This document shows positions 6,901 to 8,496 of a stretch of DNA of 8,496 nt, piece by piece. A program made the position numbers and the translations under genes. A model generated the notes under the pieces. It was not told the DNA's origin, made no database searches, and was given only the letters and a program-made list of their open reading frames with translations. The DNA is from PVC group bacterium (GTDB taxonomy: Bacteria > Verrucomicrobiota > Kiritimatiellia > SS1-B-03-39 > UBA6053). Numbering within the stretch: position 1 is the first letter of the stretch; each line of letters starts with the position of its first letter. The stretch is from contig PXDP01000284.1 of assembly GCA_003565035.1 (NCBI GenBank), positions 1 through 8,496 of the forward strand. Reading direction: 5' to 3'.

Positions 6901-7065
6901 TTCCTTTGCATGGGCACCCTGGAAGAGCGCATTGATGAAATGCTCGAACACAAAAAAGGACTCGCCGACAGCATTGTGGGCAGCGACGAGGCCTGGCTCA
7001 CCGAACTGTCGACCGACGAATTGAGAAGCCTCTTCCAACTTCAACAGGACGCCATCGGCGAATAA
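3934..7065 (+). CDS. SNF2-family DNA-dependent ATPase/helicase with bacterial SNF2-associated domain
   Basis: This 1043-residue protein is a full-length bacterial SNF2 (HepA/RapA-like superfamily 2) ATPase. The opening MIILHATYADHQIHFWGE is the usual start of this subfamily. Residues about 457-505 (FDWEITLAGEKVTREELESL through RGHWIQV) match the SNF2-associated region. The motor then follows: motif I DDMGLGKT (594-601), motif II DEAQ (694-697), motif III LTGTPIENN (721-729), then the C-terminal lobe with SLKAGGTGLNL and DRWWNPAVEDQATDRVHRIGQ ending at residue 981. All key catalytic residues are present. It should translocate on double-stranded DNA and remodel bound proteins; its biological target is unknown. 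I prefer the ATG at 3934, preceded by the purine-rich GAGAAGAGG (3924-3932), over a TTG at 3922 that would add four residues without a Shine-Dalgarno. The SWIM gene follows after 24 bases. Residues 1 to about 450 hold no motif I can name. The reading frame lacks TTA, CTA and TCA codons. Confidence 0.93.
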   Translation: MIILHATYADHQIHFWGEKPVDDLEGAALAAGKKAVSFYPYDAGEETLKEILCETLFDRSIRRKDAVDRVVWLPTSGNTAIASSPLLSKNPVAHKDVSLQPWKVTTMSLTLESTIGFLAAFVDKELLSSGVMGGADLGFWTKVMRFAGALVTRQEYLPGLERTKSGELEAIWEPIFLGNDLEYLNQLVEAMPHACGCMQSIHVKDKMPTLFPATMVQDFITQIVDYLARYSIFTQPQSSWPKSFLSDPGTEFDSMHDHWLNALVTEEPILPDAPEDLRDLYHQVRNWRKPISLSTATPFRLCLKLEEPTPDAKTKNWFVHFFLQSLSDPSLLIPAEHVWNPSPEEAKVLNSDVFDAKEFLLSSLGIASTICPRMENSLRQDAPKGYELDTDGAYEFLTQRSLALEQAGFGALTPEWWHQNASQQRLGTRAILHSSEKPETPKKGKKPGFSLDQVLEFDWEITLAGEKVTREELESLAKSPSPLVNMRGHWIQVSEKEINKALEFTSSTHKAKAPLREIVQMALGASKSADEFKFDGVEASGWVQEFLEQLQGVNSFQELPPPEGLTGDLRPYQLRGYSWLTFLKRWGLGACLADDMGLGKTIQALTLIQYEREHGCEKPYLIICPTSLTGNWYKEVKKFTPDLPVLVHHGVNRNKGSAFRKDAEKYAVIISSYSLLHRDIEVLKTIDWGGAILDEAQNIKNPKTKQARSARSIKADNRIALTGTPIENNVGDLWSIMEFLNNGFLGTQADFKRNFLLPIQANRDPEVIHKLKTLTNPFILRRLKSDKSIIKDLPLKLEMKTFCNLTKEQAALYQALVQDVENALDATDGIQRKGLVLATLTKLKQICNHPAQYLNESAKLADRSGKLSRLTEMLEEVIEVDERALIFTQFVEMGKIIQQHLQDTFGQEVIFLHGGVSKKARDKMIERFQEEDNGPHIFVLSLKAGGTGLNLTRANHVFHYDRWWNPAVEDQATDRVHRIGQTKNVQIHKFLCMGTLEERIDEMLEHKKGLADSIVGSDEAWLTELSTDELRSLFQLQQDAIGE

Positions 7066-7073
7066 CGCGATTT

Positions 7074-7079
7074 AAAGGA
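7074..7079 (+). promoter_or_regulatory. ribosome binding site of SWIM gene
   Basis: AAAGGA lies ten bases before the ATG at 7090, inside the 24-base gap after the helicase stop. It supports that ATG as the start. No room is left for a separate promoter, which favours co-transcription with the helicase. Confidence 0.6.
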
Positions 7080-7089
7080 CTGCAACATC

Positions 7090-7959
7090 ATGTCAGACAA
7101 CAATAACCGAAGCACCCGTCCCCTCACCGCCCGGGGAGGTATCCGGGCCCAGACCAAAAGCCGTAAAGTCGGCAAAAACTGGTGGACCAAACGCTGGATG
7201 GCGGTTCTGGAAAACCACTACATGGGGGCGGAACTGCCCCGGGGCCGCGCCTACGCCCAGGCCGGCCAGGTTCTCGCCCTCAAAATCGAGGACGGCACCG
7301 TCTCCGCCACCGTACAGGGCTCCCGCGAAAAACCGCATAAAGTGATCATTCGCTTTAAACCGGCCCCCAAGGACCAGTGGCAGCAACTGTTTGATACCCT
7401 CACGAGTCAGGCGATTTTTGCCGCCAAACTGCTGTCTGGCCAAATGCCCGAATCCATAGAGGAGACGTTCGAGGAAAAGGGGCTGTGCCTCTTTCCGAAG
7501 AATATCGACGACCTGGAAACCTCCTGCACCTGCGGAACCAAGGGGCTGTGCCGTCACATTATCGCTGTCTATTACCTCCTGGCCGAGGAATTTGACCGGG
7601 ATCCCTTCCTGTTTCTGCGGTTGCGCGGACTGGACCGGGAGCAGTTGATCCGGGACATTGGTTCCAGTGTGAAGCGAAACAACCGCATCAAGGCCGAGTA
7701 TCTGGATATGGAACTTCACAGCGGCCCCCGAGAAATGGGGCGCTCATTTGGTACCGATGTAGCCTATTTCTGGAACGGGGGCTCGGTGAGTGAAGACCAC
7801 CTTGGCGATGTCCGGATTCCTCCCAATCCCGGGGCCCTGTCCAAACATCTCGGTCATTTCCCCATGTGGCGGGGCGAGGAACGGTTTCTGGATGCCCTGG
7901 AGCTGGTCTATAAAAAAGCATCCAATAACGGGTTGAACGTCTTTATGGGCGATTGGTAA
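7090..7959 (+). CDS. SWIM zinc-finger domain protein, partner of the SNF2 helicase
   Basis: This 289-residue protein resembles the SWIM proteins that accompany bacterial SNF2 helicases. It has a basic N-terminus and the family signature GKNWWTKRWMAVLE (about residues 28-41). PRGRAYAQAGQVLALKIEDG and VQGSREKPHKV follow. The SWIM zinc ligands are C146, C148, C154 and H156, followed by IIAVYYLLAEEFDRDPFLFLRLRG. SWIM domains bind DNA or proteins, and the conserved pairing suggests this one recruits or regulates the helicase. Only five residues separate the second and third cysteines, shorter than the six or more I recall for the published motif. The stop lies inside the 3' end of the opposing TPR-like gene, a 17-base convergent overlap. 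The family assignment is firm; the cellular role is not known. Confidence 0.9.
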   Translation: MSDNNNRSTRPLTARGGIRAQTKSRKVGKNWWTKRWMAVLENHYMGAELPRGRAYAQAGQVLALKIEDGTVSATVQGSREKPHKVIIRFKPAPKDQWQQLFDTLTSQAIFAAKLLSGQMPESIEETFEEKGLCLFPKNIDDLETSCTCGTKGLCRHIIAVYYLLAEEFDRDPFLFLRLRGLDREQLIRDIGSSVKRNNRIKAEYLDMELHSGPREMGRSFGTDVAYFWNGGSVSEDHLGDVRIPPNPGALSKHLGHFPMWRGEERFLDALELVYKKASNNGLNVFMGDW

Positions 7960-8496
7960 ACTGCTCGCGCAGGGCCTCGCCCCCGGCTTCCCCGCCCGCA
8001 GCCGGGTCCAATTCCAGCGCCTGAGTCCACCAGCGTTCCGCTAGATCCAGGCGCTCCAGCGTCAGCGCCGCCCGTGCCCCGTGCACGAGTGAAGACAGTG
8101 ACGGGGACACATTCATGCGCTCCGCCTCCCCAAGCTCCCGAATGACACGCCTGTATTGGCCAACGGCAAACAGTGCTTCCACGGCCATCTCCAGATGCAT
8201 GCTGTTCGGATCTGCATATTGCAGGTCTCTCGCGAACCGCTCCGCTTCTGCAGGGTCCTCGCCCTCTTCACCGAAGTCCCCCCGACGGATGCGGTACAGC
8301 CAGCGAGCGGTGTCCGGCACCTCTCCGCCGGTCACCCGGTTTACGGCTTCCAAAATCCGCCCGGCCTCCTCCTGCCGCCCCCTCGCTAGAAAGTTTACCG
8401 CCCGGCCGTAGGCGGCCATCGGATGTCCGGGAGGATGCATGCGTACCAGCCGGATCATATCCTCGCGTCCCCCGGAGACATTGCCTTCCAAAAACC
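7943..8496 (-). CDS. TPR-like repeat protein, C-terminal part, 5' end outside window
   Basis: The minus-strand frame is open to the window edge. A TTG at 8491 can be read as a start, but nothing supports it, so the gene probably begins beyond base 8496. About 184 residues are visible. They contain helix-pair segments of tetratricopeptide type: AVNFLARGRQEEAGRILEAV, VEALFAVGQYRRVIRELGEA, and ALTLERLDLAERWWTQALELDP near the end. Such repeats form a superhelical scaffold for protein contacts. No enzymatic motif, signal peptide or membrane segment is present in the visible part. The protein ends in EQFTNRP, and its stop (7943-7945) lies inside the SWIM gene. The repeats are degenerate and the overall function cannot be named. 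Confidence 0.65.
   Translation of the reverse strand, partial: FLEGNVSGGREDMIRLVRMHPPGHPMAAYGRAVNFLARGRQEEAGRILEAVNRVTGGEVPDTARWLYRIRRGDFGEEGEDPAEAERFARDLQYADPNSMHLEMAVEALFAVGQYRRVIRELGEAERMNVSPSLSSLVHGARAALTLERLDLAERWWTQALELDPAAGGEAGGEALREQFTNRP

Noticed and set aside
3913..7044. 1043-codon open frame antisense to the SNF2 helicase
   Set aside because: It is in exact codon register with the helicase and is explained by the absence of TTA, CTA and TCA codons. Its sequence is rich in F, G, Q and H with no recognisable domain, while the sense frame has every SNF2 motif.
3934..7959. Phage-defence island (for example DISARM- or Zorya-like) built on the SNF2 gene
   Set aside because: No methyltransferase, nuclease, phospholipase-D-like or membrane partner is nearby, and the SNF2-SWIM pair is flanked by housekeeping-type genes.

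Overview
The window is protein-coding on both strands, of moderate-to-high GC, and reads as an ordinary chromosomal stretch of a free-living bacterium. It shows no sign of phage, plasmid, transposon, CRISPR array or RNA gene. A PVC-group bacterium (Chlamydiae, Verrucomicrobia, Lentisphaerae, Kiritimatiellae) is the most likely source. This is inference: a tandem pair of PtsN-like EIIA genes, one with a fused helix-turn-helix domain, recalls the chlamydial ptsN_1/ptsN_2 arrangement, and a two-gene SNF2 helicase plus SWIM-protein module is also frequent in that group.

Layout. Positions 1-864 (+) hold the C-terminal part of a PIN-PhoH type ATPase whose start lies outside the window. A 60-base gap with overlapping inverted repeats leads to 925-1584 (+), a PPP-type metallophosphatase resembling diadenosine tetraphosphatases. 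A 109-base gap carrying a candidate promoter and a tandem 10-base repeat precedes two EIIA genes, 1694-2407 and 2438-2908 (+). These converge on a glyoxalase II gene, 2922-3731 (-), with only 13 bases between the stop codons; both stops sit in one imperfect hairpin. An AT-rich 202-base divergent intergenic region (3732-3933) separates glyoxalase II from a large SNF2 helicase (3934-7065, +). A SWIM zinc-finger gene (7090-7959, +) follows at 24 bases. It overlaps by 17 bases, tail to tail, with the end of a TPR-like gene on the minus strand (7943 to the window edge).

How the genes may work together. The EIIA pair looks regulatory rather than transport-related: no EIIB, EIIC, HPr or EI gene is present here, and one member carries a DNA-binding domain. 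The SNF2 and SWIM proteins are probably co-transcribed and work together on DNA or nucleoprotein. PhoH and the phosphatase may be co-transcribed, but nothing ties them to one pathway. I found no convincing evidence of a wholly new system. The most interesting points are the EIIA pair (with an asymmetric active site and a possible operator), the unusually tight SWIM motif, and window-wide avoidance of the codons TTA, CTA and TCA.
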